A DNA stretch of 64,000 bases from Emergomyces orientalis. Taxonomy: Eukaryota; Ascomycota; Eurotiomycetes; Onygenales; Ajellomycetaceae. Below, piece by piece: positions 44,601 to 55,455 of the stretch. Numbering within the stretch: the first letter of the stretch is position 1; every line of letters begins with the position of its first letter. The notes beneath the pieces are model-generated. The model was not told where the DNA came from, did no database searches, and saw only the letters and a program-made list of their open reading frames with translations. A program made the translations under genes and the position numbers. The stretch lies in the NCBI GenBank assembly GCA_002110485.1, contig MOWL01000095.1, positions 141,656 to 205,655 of the forward strand, written 5' to 3'.

Positions 44601-46270
44601 CATTTCATGCAGCGTTCATGGGTGGCACACGGGCCGAGCCCACGCCATTGAACCCCCCTAACCTGCCGAAAATCCATAGGGATACGCTGCCCCCGCCGCC
44701 ACGCGGCTGGGCCGCGGCTACAAAACACCCTTTTGCCAGAGAATGGCGTGCGGCCGCTGACATCGAATATAAGGCTCTAGAACAGCGCCAATGCTGGCAA
44801 GAGGTGGGAATACCTTCTGAACCAGAAGTCCACGCTCTGCCATTGATGTGGGTATACACCTACAAATTCGACACGGACGGCTATCTAGCTAAATTCAAGG
44901 CATGGCTTGTTGTACGAGGGGACCTCGCCAGTAATGAAGCAACAGAGACCTACTCCTGCATTTTAGCAATGAAAATCTTTCGTGTTCTAATGACCATGAC
45001 AGCAGCCTTCGATTTTGAAGCTCATCAATTTGATGCCATTAACGCCTTTCTAAACGCACGAATTGATAAACGAATCTATGTTGTGCCAGCTCAGGGATAC
45101 GGCCGCCCCGGTCGCTATCTTCTATTAAAAAGAGCTCTATACGGGCTGCCTGAATCCCCTCTGTTATGGAATAATGAACTCGGATCTCAACTTAAGAAGC
45201 TTGAACTACGCCTCATTAGTGAATAGCCATGCCTCTATACTAGTGAGAACCTCACGTTATTCTTCTATGTGAATGATATAGTGATTCTATACCATAGAGA
45301 TCACCACGAGGCATTTAACCGATTTAAGCAATCACTAACCACGACATACGACCTAAGGGATATGGGAGATTTGAACTGGTTTCTAGGAATTCACATCTTA
45401 CAGGACCGCAATGAGAAAAAGCTCTGGTTATGTCAGAACAGCTATATGGCTAAAATAGCCGCAAAATTCAACCTAGAGCGTCGAACACAGTATTGAATGC
45501 CTTTATCAAAGAATGAATTCTCTACACACCAATCCTCATACGATGGTGAAGCTTCCCCGCAGGAAATCCATGCATATCAATGCCGCATTGGATCACTAAT
45601 CTACCCTGCTGTTGGAACGAGGCCAGATCTCGCATTCGCGGCGAGCGCCCTCGCTGGGTTCATGACGAATCCAGGCCCAAAACATTCAGATATGGCAGAT
45701 CGGGTGATTGCTTTTGCTAATCAAACCAGGCATCTAGCGATTGAGTATAGTGCCCCAAAACCCGGCTCTACTACCCCGGATTTCATCATACATGCCGATG
45801 CGGCCTATGCAGACGACCCGAACACCTGCTGAAGCACACAAGAAATGATGTTCTCACTCTTTGAAGGATTAATAGATTGAAAGTCATCTAAGCAAAAGAC
45901 TGTAACCACTTCTTCCACTGAATCTGAGCTTCTTGCCCTATCTTATGCAGCGAAGGAGGCCATATGGTGGGATCGAGTGTTTAATCAACTTGGACTGGAT
46001 ACTCAGTGCCATCTAGTTATCCATAATGACAATCGCCAAATCATTCGACTCCTAACAGCCGCCGCACCAATGCTAACCACTAAACTATGCCATATTAATG
46101 TGCATAATCACTGGCTCCGTGAACAAATAGCCACCGGACGCCTAGCTATTCAATGGGTTGACACAAAAGCCATGATCGCTGATGGAATGACCAAGGCACT
46201 CGGAGGCCAAAAACACGCCGAATTCATACAAATGCTCGGATTAACTGATATAGGTGCTCAAATTGAATAA
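41631..46270 (+). pseudogene. copia gag-pol polyprotein relic
   Basis: Gag: from ATG 41631, TGA at SKD-stop-NDWY, frameshift near 41727, helical gag to 42440 (LQRALTKTLDSRQILKELKS). A degenerate Cys/His region follows at 42440-42560. GAG-pre-integrase: LWHRRLAHAGPEAL and SECETCALVKMH (43160-43290). Integrase: the first Asp is changed (HFNIIHVEEAY), the second kept (RIHTDGEKAL), Glu kept (NGAAERSEGMI). RT: 44579-45226 and 45269-45496 with the catalytic YVDD turned into YVND. RNase H and end: 45840-46270 (VTTSSTESELLALSYAAKEA, DTKAMIADGMTKALGG). Stops at conserved Trp or Arg positions are TGA (for example LID-stop-KSSKQ). Loss of two catalytic Asp makes it inactive even apart from the stops. 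Confidence 0.88.
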
Positions 46271-46368
46271 AACAACGCCTACACACTCATTAAAACACGC
46301 CTTTTCCTATATATATATTTCATATTACTACTACTGCTACTGCTGCGGGCATATTCAGTGAGAGAGTA

Positions 46369-46790
46369 TGTGAAACATGAGATTATCACCACACATTCAT
46401 TGACTAAGACATACACACATGTTCAATTGCCACACTAATTGTCACACGGCGAACTCCGATGGAATCTCCACCAAATACACCCTCATCTTCGCCGATCTTT
46501 AATATATTCACCATTACATTGATTTTTCTACAAAGTCAGAGGTATTCAGCTGAGAATATCATGATACGATCAATATAGCATGTAAATCACTCATATTATT
46601 GATGGATAGTTGTTGGGCAGCCTAAGATGGATTCACGGGTATAAATAGCCATGGAAAACCCATAGATATTTAGCTAGAGCAGAGCTCAGAGCACACAGAC
46701 CACAATACCATATATCTCTATATATTAATTCCTCCCTATATATGTGCATATTATGCTAGCTCCACTCTCCGTCTTATCCTCCGTTTCATA
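46369..46790 (+). repeat. copia 3' LTR
   Basis: 422 bp, nine transitions away from LTR1. It is preceded by a short purine run, gtgagagag (46359-46366), as a weak polypurine tract, and followed by TATAG. Confidence 0.9.
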
Positions 46791-49700
46791 TATAGCAGCA
46801 GAAAAAGACGCACTTGGCATCACTCCTGCCCAGAACAGATAGCGCAGGACTGCCAGACACTGAGAAGCCCAGAGGCACTGACTTTAAAAGATCAGATAAA
46901 CAGCTATACAAGATATCTTGTCAAATTTGTGGAAGATCTAGCAGCAAAACATGCCAAAGTCTCAAACTACAGTCAACACAGCTGGTCATGGTGGTCCCCT
47001 CAAGTAGCAGAGGCAGTCAATCAATATAAAAAAGTCAAGAAAGACAGAAACATCTCTGCAGCAGATATAATTAAAGCTCAAGCTCTGAGAAACAGAGAGA
47101 TTAAACTGACTAAAACAAACAGTTTCAGAGAACTAATACACAGCACAGAGTTCAAGCCCAAGCTACTATGAAAGATGGCCAAATGGGGGCATCAAAGCAG
47201 CAATGAGCATGCACAATCTCCAAGAATTCCAGCATTGATAGTAGAAGACAGAGAAAATCTACCACCAGTCAATTCCTTTGATAATAAAGTCAAGATTCTG
47301 AGACAAAGGTTCTTCCCCCTGCCACTAGTCAGTGACAACAGGGACATGGAGGAGGCGGAACACCCACTGGAAACAACAGAGACAATAAGCATCACAGAGG
47401 AGAAAATGGCCGCACTCATAGCACATCTATCAAGCAACAAAGCACCAGGTATCAATGAAGTCTCCAATGAATTTCTGAAAATGCTGAAATCAAGCTTCAC
47501 AAAGGCTATAACAGAGCTCACACTGGCATGCTGGGAATGGGAACACTACCCGGAGATATTCAAGACCGCTCGAACAGTGGTACTGAAAAAACCAGGAAAA
47601 GAGAATTATCAAAAGGCAGAGGCATGGAGGCCCATTGCTCTACTGAATACAATGGGAAAAATAATAGAATCAGCCACCACGCAGGAACTCAGACAGCTAG
47701 TGGAAACACTCAATCTACTGCCATCTCAACAGATGGGTGCTAGGCGGGCCAGATCAACCGAAACAGCAGTATCACTACTGCTAGCACAAATTAGAACAGC
47801 ATGGAAGAAGCCAGACACAGTGGTCACAGTTCTATCATTGAACATCTCAGAAGCTTATGATAGAGTGCTCAAAGACCAACTCACACACATTCTTCGCATG
47901 AAGGGCCTACCAAGACAGCTGACAGAGTGAATACACTCATTTATGTCAGATAGATGATCCACGCTCACATTTGAAGAACAGGAAACTGAGGCTTTCAATA
48001 TTTCAGCTGAGATATCACAAGGATCACCTCTCTCCCCCATTCTCTTTCTATTTTACAATGAGGAACTGCTCCGGATATGCTCACCCTTGAATAGACCAGT
48101 GAGCTGCATAGAATTTGTGGATGATGTCAATATAATAGCATACGGGCCATCAACTGAAGCAAATTGCGCGCAGCTCACACGGGTGCACGCAGAATGTGAA
48201 GAATGGGCAGGAAGACATGAAGCTATTTTTGCTCTGCAGAAGTATGAGTTGATGCACTTCACTAGAGCCTGAACTTGATTCAACTTGAATCACTCTCTGA
48301 GACTGCCTCAGCAAGTTATCAAGTCACAAAAGGTGATGAGAGTTCTAGAAGTATGGCTGGACTCCAAGCTTCAATGAAAAGGTCACATGGATGCTATAGC
48401 AGGAAAAATGAAGTCACAGATAAAGGCACTATCACAGACAACACAGGCCACCTGGGGAGTCCCCCTACATCAAGCTAGAACAATATACAACATGGTCATA
48501 CAGCCAGCTATAGCTTACAGCGCACTGGCATGGCATCAACCGCGCATCAAGCGCGAAGGACGCATGCGCAATAAACAGCGCACAGAGGGCCTAATCAGAA
48601 CACAGAATGAATGCCTGAGAATAGTAGCTGAAGCATACAGAGCAACATCAATATTCACACTGGAAGTAGAGACATACACATCACCCCTGAACATCTATCT
48701 TGATGAAGTTGTGGCGCGCGCCACAAAACAACTGAAGGCCTCTGGAATGGCAACACAAATTGAAGAGGCATGCACAGCAGTGAGAGTCAAACTCAGACAA
48801 AGAGATGCAGTGCACAGAAGATTCATTGAGAAGATGATTCATTCAGACAGTCTGTCTGAAAATTGAAAGAAGCTTTGAGTGAAAAAGAGCAAGTAAAAAA
48901 CTGCTCAAAGCACAAATTCAGCAGCAACACAGCACTTCTCACATGATGAATGGGTGCAAAAAGAAATTCTGAGTAGATGAAGAAAATAATGAAGAGCTAG
49001 AGCATCTCTCTAATATGAACTCTTTGATTGATTCTCAGACAAAAGTATTCTGAAATGACACAAGGGTCTAAGCAAGGTCAGAAGCTTGCTGATAATTCAA
49101 CTAAGATCAGGGAAAACAGGGCTGGCAGCCTTTCTACATAAAAGATGAGTACCGGATTTCCCATCACCAGCATGTGAATGTGGCTATTCAAATGAAACAG
49201 TGATGCATGTGATAGTTCACTGTGATAGATTCCAGCACAGTCACAGGAGTCTGCTGCATGAGGGCAGAATTGACAAGAAATGACTATTGAACACCAAAGA
49301 AGAACTACACTGTCTAATAAAATGATGAATCAAGCAGGGAATTCTACCACAGTTCTCACTGGCAAAGACATTGAGTGTCTATTAGACAGAGAAGCAGCAA
49401 TCTATCACATCTCAATTAAGCATACACAGACCTCAATAAACACCATGCTGAAACTGCTGAAACTGCGCTTATCACACAAAATCAGTGCTCATAGCACATC
49501 CCCACACTTATTTCATGCTAAAGACACAACTCTCTACACTTCAGAGTGCAGTTGGATCTTTCACTCACTCACTCACATGCAGGCGCATTTTCAAAAATAC
49601 TCAGTGTAATTTTTCTTTATTTTTAATTTTTCTTTTCTCATCCCATTCTCTTCTCTTCTTGAGAACAGCAGTTGCTGGTCCCCAGTAGTCTGAAGTCTCA

Positions 49701-49858
49701 CAGAAACTGTTGCATATATTTATTAGTGCATGAGGTTTTTAATCCAGCAGTAAGCTCTCTTATTGCATGGTTTTTCTTGTTAGATAAAATAGATAGTTTC
49801 CCACATATCCCTGAGATTAAGTGGTGTATAATATAATAATAATAATAATTTGTTATAA

Positions 49859-50950
49859 TCTTGTATAGTATTAATAGTATTGTTGTTACGTCCGTAGTCT
49901 CACTTAATATTCAGGAGAATGTTTCTTTTTATATCTGTGAATGTTGGTTGCACAATTAACTTTAGTATTTCGGATTATTAATTGCATGTATGAGCTCCCC
50001 CATACCCGAAAAGAAGTCCAATAGCTAATAATTCCCCAAAGACATGTGCCACACTGCTAATCGACGAGGATTTGAATTTTCCTCCAACACTAACAACCCC
50101 TCCGAAATCCTCGATCCGACCCTTATCCTGCGCAGTCATCAAGCGAAGTTAGCCCGAAGTATGAAATAAAATGGCTCATGCCTGCAGGTTTGATGAGATC
50201 AATCAAACATCGCAAGCGTTTGTAACAAACTATTTCCTTTGTCAATTTGGTCTGTTGAATGGACTCGCCATCAATATTGGATTCTTTAGATGTATGTACG
50301 ATTCTGTGTTATGGAAACGCCCGAGTAGCGCCTCATAAATTGAATATAGAACTTTAGTCAATTTCCGCATGACTATTTCCCCAACTGTTATAGCCCATTC
50401 TCCTGTTCCGCCTCTTTTGAAACTTCCATCTCGAGAAGAAAAGAGCGGGCTTTCTGCTTAAGTTGAGCAGGCTAATAAGCCAGGTATTAGAATAATCTGC
50501 TAACATCCTCAGCAGTTGTTTTCTGACCGAGGTACCTCCCCAAACATGATTACCGTATGGATAATGCCTACTACCTACCTGAGGAACCTGATATTGATAG
50601 CAGAACATCGAAACAGTAGATTGCTTTGATACTATCCGTGGGTAAATAGGTAGTTAATCTTTGAAGTGTCGACCAAGTGAATGTTTGTTCTGCTTCCTGA
50701 AGTCAATTGTTTTTAATGGGGTTTCTCAGTAAATGGAGTTAACAAGATAGTAAAATGATTCAACAATATCAATCTGGAGAAACACGACGCTATAAAACCA
50801 GCTAGGTACTTGAGGTGTATCACAACAAAGCGTGAAATTGGGAATAACCACATCTTAACCACTAAATGCTTATCTACAATTATATCCAGCCTGAAACCCA
50901 TCGGAAAAGTAGATGGAGGCTTAGAAAAAAGCAGAGCAAGTGAATGAAAT
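49859..50950. other. intergenic, no gene seen
   Basis: From the LINE target duplication to the Zn2Cys6 gene stop. It is single-copy-looking DNA; short frames only. Confidence 0.5.
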
Positions 50951-53710
50951 TTACATTTGATCCATATCCGGGAATGTAGGGGAAAAAAAACTGGAAGTTT
51001 TTTCTGTAGCTGTTGTGTATAGGAGATATTCGTCATAGTCAGTGCAGATTGCCGGGTGTATAACTTCGCCGTAAGGTGGAGGGACAAAAAAGGAAGATGT
51101 TAATGTTTCCAGACGGTTCTGATGGTGTTCTTCCCATGGTGCAGCATATGGTTCTGGATACGATGAGGTAGCCATAGCGGGTGTCTGTATGGGGGTAGGG
51201 TTTTGTTGCCATGGATGCACAGGCAAGTCACTGACATCGAGCCCAATATCAGGGGCAAGACGTCGAACGAAACTGTCGCAGAGCATCCATGCCCGATGGG
51301 AGGCAGAGTTCTCTTGAGACATGTGATGGAGCCACCTAATGGCCTTTTTCATTGCATTCGAAATAGTTTTTGCATCATCAGGCATATGTCGTGCGCGAAA
51401 GGTTAACTCGAGAAGCAACACTGTTGTCGATTGCATAAGATAATGCAATACGCACCACCATGGTGAGATATTACTCAGCCCGACAGCATCAGGTTCATCA
51501 GGTATCAGATCCAGCATATGACAAGCCGAGCTGACACATAATGCTGCAGTGTCTTGACTGAATTTTTTCAATTTTCGGATGTGTGCTGCCTGTCGGTCAA
51601 GACGACAGAGGCAAGGGCGTGTAAGAGTTATTTTAGTGCTATAGTAGAGAAAAGCTAGATTCAATCTTTGTCTTTGAAAAGTTGTGGGTCTCTTCATGAT
51701 GGTGAAATCATACACCTCTGGAAGCCTAGAAAGCCAAGCGTCAGTTTTCACATTCAAGCTTGCAATTTGATGTTCAGTATCAACCCAGGCGGTGTGGATT
51801 GCTTCAGCGGTGTACAAACTGCGAATAACCTCCTGCATAATAGATGTGAGGTCAACAAAATAGAGGAAGTACAGCGAGGCATTGGGGGTGATGGTCCTTA
51901 ACCAATCGGTTTCAATCTGCTCCTGAGCTCGATCATGGTTAGCTGCCGGGCCGGGTGTGGAGCTTGACGACAGCGAGGTTGAGGTCCGAGTTGATACGTT
52001 AGACAGTCTAGATATGGGACTCCCAACACATCGATCCCGGAAGGAATGCAGGCCGAGAAGCTGGCTCACATTTTCATCGTGAAAATTTTCCTCCTCAAAT
52101 GGGATAGGAAAGGGCGCTGTGCAGACACCATCAACAATGCTGGCAGGTCGGCCAGTCATGGTGGAAAGTAGGTGTTCTAGGGTGTATAGTGACCACCAAA
52201 CGCGGTACCGTATCTCTTTTGAAATATCACTGGTATCTGCAGCTCCGCTCCGCAGATTGATCCCCAGTGCAAATGCGGATCGAACAGAGATGCCGGAGAA
52301 TTTCCACGACCTGCAAAACAATAAAATTTAAGATGTGCTATCTGAATGATGCAGCGGGTGGAGAAGGGTTTAAAAGTGGAAAAAGAGTCAAAGCGAGACA
52401 ATTATCAAGATACAGAAACAGTGAAGGATTTATCTGTCAAACGAACCTGTTGATCTGGCCTGTCGCCAGAAAGTAAAAGGCCACTAGGCCTTCAACCTGC
52501 ACCCGCTGTAAATCAGGATGGCTGAAGAACGCATCCCCATTCATACTGAGCGCCTTTGCCCGTGTAAAATATATTAGATGGTCCCTATCATCTACCCCCC
52601 CGCCCGCTTGAATGAGGAGCGAATACTTGGCAGCAATGGCAAATATCATGTTCAGTATTGCCAACCATTTTTGGCCTGGCTTTGCGGAAGGCTGGTCATA
52701 GAATAAGTTATACTGCGAAGTGAAAATTGCTTTCCCAATGATCGGGAAAGAGGGGTGTACCGAGACAAGGTAGGCATTGAAGAGCTTGTTGGCGGTTTCC
52801 CGTGGAGGTATAGCGTAAGGCTCAACTGTCTCCAAAACGGACACCCCTAAGTCATCAAGGTGATAGCTTGCGGAGGTAGTGGAGGTATCTTTATAGGGAT
52901 CACTAGTGTCCAATTCAGTGACCGTGTGCAACCCGTCGGCGCGATTGACATGATCATCATATTGCATGGTTGCGCCATGGTCCGCTTCTCTTTGTAATTT
53001 TTGCATCCAGCTTATCTCAGAGCTTTGGCCCATGAAGCCTGTAGCTTGTGCTCTCTCGCTTCGGTTAAAATCTTCCTCGGCATGGTCACCCATAAACCCT
53101 CCAAACTCGACTGAGGACGCATGCGGGGAATCTTCTGTTAAATCAACCTTGGTCAAGGATGAAGTTTCCAAAGATTCCAAGGTTTCTCCCCGCTCGGAGT
53201 GCTAACGTCGGTCAGGTACGTACAACATGCCAACACAGGCAAGAGTATCCCACCTTTTCCAATATCATACTTATAAGTTGCGCATCCCGATCGCTTGCTC
53301 GAAGGCTCAAGTCCTGAAGCAACCCCTCATAATCTTGGATCTTATTAGACAAATGTTCTAGATATCTTCTAGCAATGTCAGCAGCAGAATGGCTTGGTGT
53401 GAACTATGAGAAATGTGTCGCACTTCTCTGCCCTTTCCCGCTTCCCATATGGGTAGTAACATGATATGTTGAGCTCCAGACATTGTCTGCAGGCGGGCTT
53501 GTCCCCCGTGCATTTCGACTTCCGCTGCCGACAAGGCCCGCAAGCCTGGGTGACGCGCTGGCGGGTTGCTGATCCAAAGGAAACAGAATCAGACCCAGGC
53601 TTTATTTTGAGCCTCGGTATCGCTATTTTTATGGAGGGCACCCGCCCAGGGTCACTGGAAGTAGGTGGCCGGGAGGCCGGAAGAGGCGCGAGAGACTTCG
53701 GTGGGGGCAT
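50951..53710 (-). CDS. Zn2Cys6 fungal transcription factor, four exons
   Basis: Complement of join(50951..52310, 52447..53201, 53254..53368, 53424..53710), 838 codons plus stop. Introns: 55 nt (GTGCGA, branch GCTGAC, TGCTAG), 52 nt (GTGGGA...GTTAG) and 136 nt (GTTCGT...TTGCAG); phases 2, 0 and 2 agree. Exon 1 holds the binuclear zinc cluster CGPCRQRKSKC then CRQCLELNISC (C-x2-C-x6-C-x6-C-x2-C-x6-C), preceded by a Ser/Pro head. Exon 2 supplies the linker and dimerisation coil (KRYLEHLSNKIQDYEGLLQD). Exons 3-4 carry the fungal_trans middle homology region (LFNAYLVSVHPSFPIIGK, RSAFALGINLR, RYRVWWSLYTLEHLLSTMTG). It would bind CGG-type half sites as a dimer in the nucleus. The regulated pathway is unknown and no target cluster adjoins it. 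Confidence 0.88.
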
Positions 53711-54628
53711 TCGGTGGATAGGCCAGCAGGTTCAATGGCAATAGCTCATACAAATGTCCCGTCTACGAGATCAACTGAGGCTGGTGTGCGTTGTTGGCGA
53801 TATCATCTCGAGACTGGAAAGGTAGCACACCAGCGGGAGCAAGGCAGAGATCAAATGTTTCCTTGCCTGTCACAGGTTCTGGAATCTGGTACTTAGGAAC
53901 GGAGATACTTGATGCTGGTAACTACCCACATGGGCACTTTCTGTTAGGTAATACTAGGGCTACCCTAGTCACATGCCCCACACACATATATATATTTTAG
54001 CTAGCTAGGTAGTTCTATATAATAGGCTTGATGCACTCTATGAGGTTATGAGGCTCTCTGTTTAATACACTGTGTTACTGCTATTTATTTCTCTTATACA
54101 GTTGTTTTTGCCTTCAATGATGAACTTACAGTCAGGCAACAACCCTGATCTTACAAGAGAATATAAGCTGAATAGATAAATGAAATGTACATCAGAAAAT
54201 ATTGAAAACAGACTCTTTTCAATCTCTGTTATAGTCTGTAAACTGCCTGCAAGAGCTTCTTCAGAGAAGTCAAGTACTGATTTTGAAGATTCATTGTTAA
54301 TGTCAGAGGTTGAACCCCTATATGATTATGTGGACTCGGGCTAGCCGCCCAAACAGACTAATAGCTCCCGCGCTAGTGGCTAGCCCTCGCTTTGCAATCT
54401 GTGCTTAGAGTGCTTTTCTACACACTCTTTGCACTTCTTTCTTTTCTTTCTCTTTTCTTTCTTAAGCTTTTTTTCTTGTATATTAGACATAATATAGTTC
54501 TTTCATATCTAATTGCTTGTCTCTTATATTAGAAAAGCTTCGTTTTTACTCCTTACTAAAGAAAGACATGGAAAAGCCCAGAATGACACTGACACCACAG
54601 ATCAATTATTAAGAAAGAATAATAGTAT
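53711..54628. other. intergenic; possible LTR remnant
   Basis: A stretch beginning tgttaggtaatactagggc at 53942 and running through a TATATA-rich segment to about 54140 looks like a solo LTR, but no second copy or clean target duplication is visible. A pyrimidine-rich tract lies at 54425-54475. The gypsy element is inserted at 54629. Confidence 0.4.
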
Positions 54629-54978
54629 TGAAGTGGAATAAGGGGTTGTGCGCTTTTGGCGGCACGTGGGCAGGAGCAGCGGGATTGTAAGGAGGTTGGT
54701 AAGTTCGCCGTGTATACAATATTCTATTCAACGAGCTATCCAAATAGCAATACAAAAGAACACGTAGGAGATTCAAATATAGAAGAAGAACAAGCAATCA
54801 ATCACATATCAAATCACACAATCAAAAAGGAGCAATCTCACTGCTCTGCGTACAATCAATCTTCGCCGAATCCACACGTGTGTCAAAAGATAATGGGAAT
54901 ATGAGGCAGCCATGCCAAACAAATATATGAGGCGGTCTCGGCGAAAAGTAATACCACGCCGAGATTCCCCACCACACA
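54629..54978 (-). repeat. gypsy 3' LTR
   Basis: About 350 bp, TGAAGTGG...CCACACA on the + strand, followed at once by the pyrimidine run that is the polypurine tract in element orientation. Confidence 0.88.
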
Positions 54979-54991
54979 TCTCCCCCCCCTA
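54979..54991 (-). promoter_or_regulatory. gypsy polypurine tract
   Basis: On the minus strand ATAGGGGGGGGAGA-type purine run abutting the 3' LTR: the expected plus-strand primer site. Confidence 0.75.
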
Positions 54992-55253
54992 TAGCTTGCC
55001 GACCCGGCAAGTAAGAATGCGATCCGAATGAATGAAAACAAGGAATTGCAGGAAAGAATCAATCAAGAATCAAGAAAATGAAAGACAATCAATAAAAGAA
55101 TATAGAAAAGAGAAAGAAAAAGTGAACAGCAGAGAAAAGAAAGACAAGCAAGAACAAGAGAAAACAGGGAAACAAGTAAGCAGAATGTGATCAACACAGC
55201 GACAGTGGCAAGATGCGGCAAATTGGCAACAGCGCGATCGTGATTGGTCAATC

Positions 55254-55278
55254 TTTTGACGGCCCGGGGCCGGGAAAA
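55254..55278. repeat. GC palindrome flanked by inverted CCAAT boxes, copy A
   Basis: TTTTGACGGCCC-G-GGGCCGGGAAAA with ATTGG at 55243-55247 and 55283-55287. It is the partner of the perfect palindrome at 60556-60580 in the same element. Confidence 0.75.
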
Positions 55279-55455
55279 CATGATTGGCTGATGGCTGCGG
55301 CTATTCGGCGGGCGCATTCTCGCGGCCATGCACCGGAATCTGCATAGCCTCGCCCTCGGCGACAGCGCGATCTCCCTCAATTGAGGCGAGGGGGATGTTC
55401 CTCTTCAGACAATAGAAACAGCTACGTTCTCCAAATAATTCCTCCTCTGTAGCCA

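Larger units (their letters stand above)
41076..46790 (+). mobile_element. copia (Ty1-type) LTR retrotransposon, complete but dead
   Basis: 5715 bp, with two 422-bp LTRs (41076-41497 and 46369-46790), each TGTGAAAC...TTTCATA, and the TATAG target duplication. The order gag, GAG-pre-integrase, integrase, RT, RNase H identifies Ty1/copia. At least 13 in-frame TGA codons, one TAG and a frameshift near 41727 kill the polyprotein. The LTRs differ at nine sites (2.1 percent), all transitions. The element sits inside the endonuclease of LINE copy 2, so it is the younger of the two. Confidence 0.92.
40252..49290 (+). pseudogene. LINE copy 2 ORF2: endonuclease, RT, Cys/His tail (interrupted)
   Basis: The endonuclease is open from 40252 to the copia insertion at 41076 (VILQYNVHKS, VIAIQELW, VIGDFNVHHTLWG, SDHMPIATT). 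Ignoring the copia and one target copy, the same frame continues at 46796 (QDCQTLRSPEALTL, then HSWSWWSPQVAEAV). The RT lies at 47100-48272: NKAPGINEVSNEFLK, SLNISEAYDRV and EFVDDVNIIAYG. Motif A Asp has become Asn and the next Gly has become Glu relative to copy 1 (LDISGAYDRV), both GGA-to-GAA-type changes. TGA codons replace Trp at KLL-stop-KMAKW and QLTE-stop-IHS. The C-terminus after 48387 has a knuckle, CECGYSNETVMHVIVHC, near 49170-49220. No RNase H domain is present. Confidence 0.82.
38755..49845 (+). mobile_element. LINE (Tad1-like, RNase H-less), near full-length copy 2, split by a copia element
   Basis: Plus-strand non-LTR element flanked by TAATTTGTTATAA at 38742-38754 and 49846-49858 (13 bp; the first TAA could also be tail). 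The tail is (TAA)n, preceded by the same sequence as copy 1 (cccacatatcc...gattaagtggtgtata). Without the copia insertion at 41076-46795 the element is about 5.4 kb. That holds ORF1 with three zinc knuckles, ORF2 (endonuclease, RT, Cys/His C-terminus) and a 3' UTR, so it is probably complete at the 5' end. Many in-frame TGA codons make it inactive. Confidence 0.88.

Noticed and set aside
10439..49845. TGA read as tryptophan (alternative code) in the retroelements
   Set aside because: The same elements use TGG for Trp widely, host genes end in TGA, frameshifts and catalytic Asp losses are also present, and the changes fit a C-to-T mutation motif. Mutation explains it better than recoding.
53400..53425. 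A 20-nt intron (GTGCGAC...CATAG) in the Zn2Cys6 gene
   Set aside because: Too short for splicing. Extending to the next acceptor gives a 55-nt intron with a GCTGAC branch point and a frame matching the family linker.
53942..54145. Solo LTR starting TGTTAGG
   Set aside because: Looks LTR-like, but no partner copy and no matching target duplication can be seen; kept only as a remark in the intergenic entry.
55063..55380. 105-codon minus-strand ORF with a very hydrophobic C-terminus, as an envelope-like protein
   Set aside because: The hydrophobicity comes from a purine-rich low-complexity + strand (GAA/AAG runs read antisense as Leu/Phe/Ser). There is no signal or domain structure.
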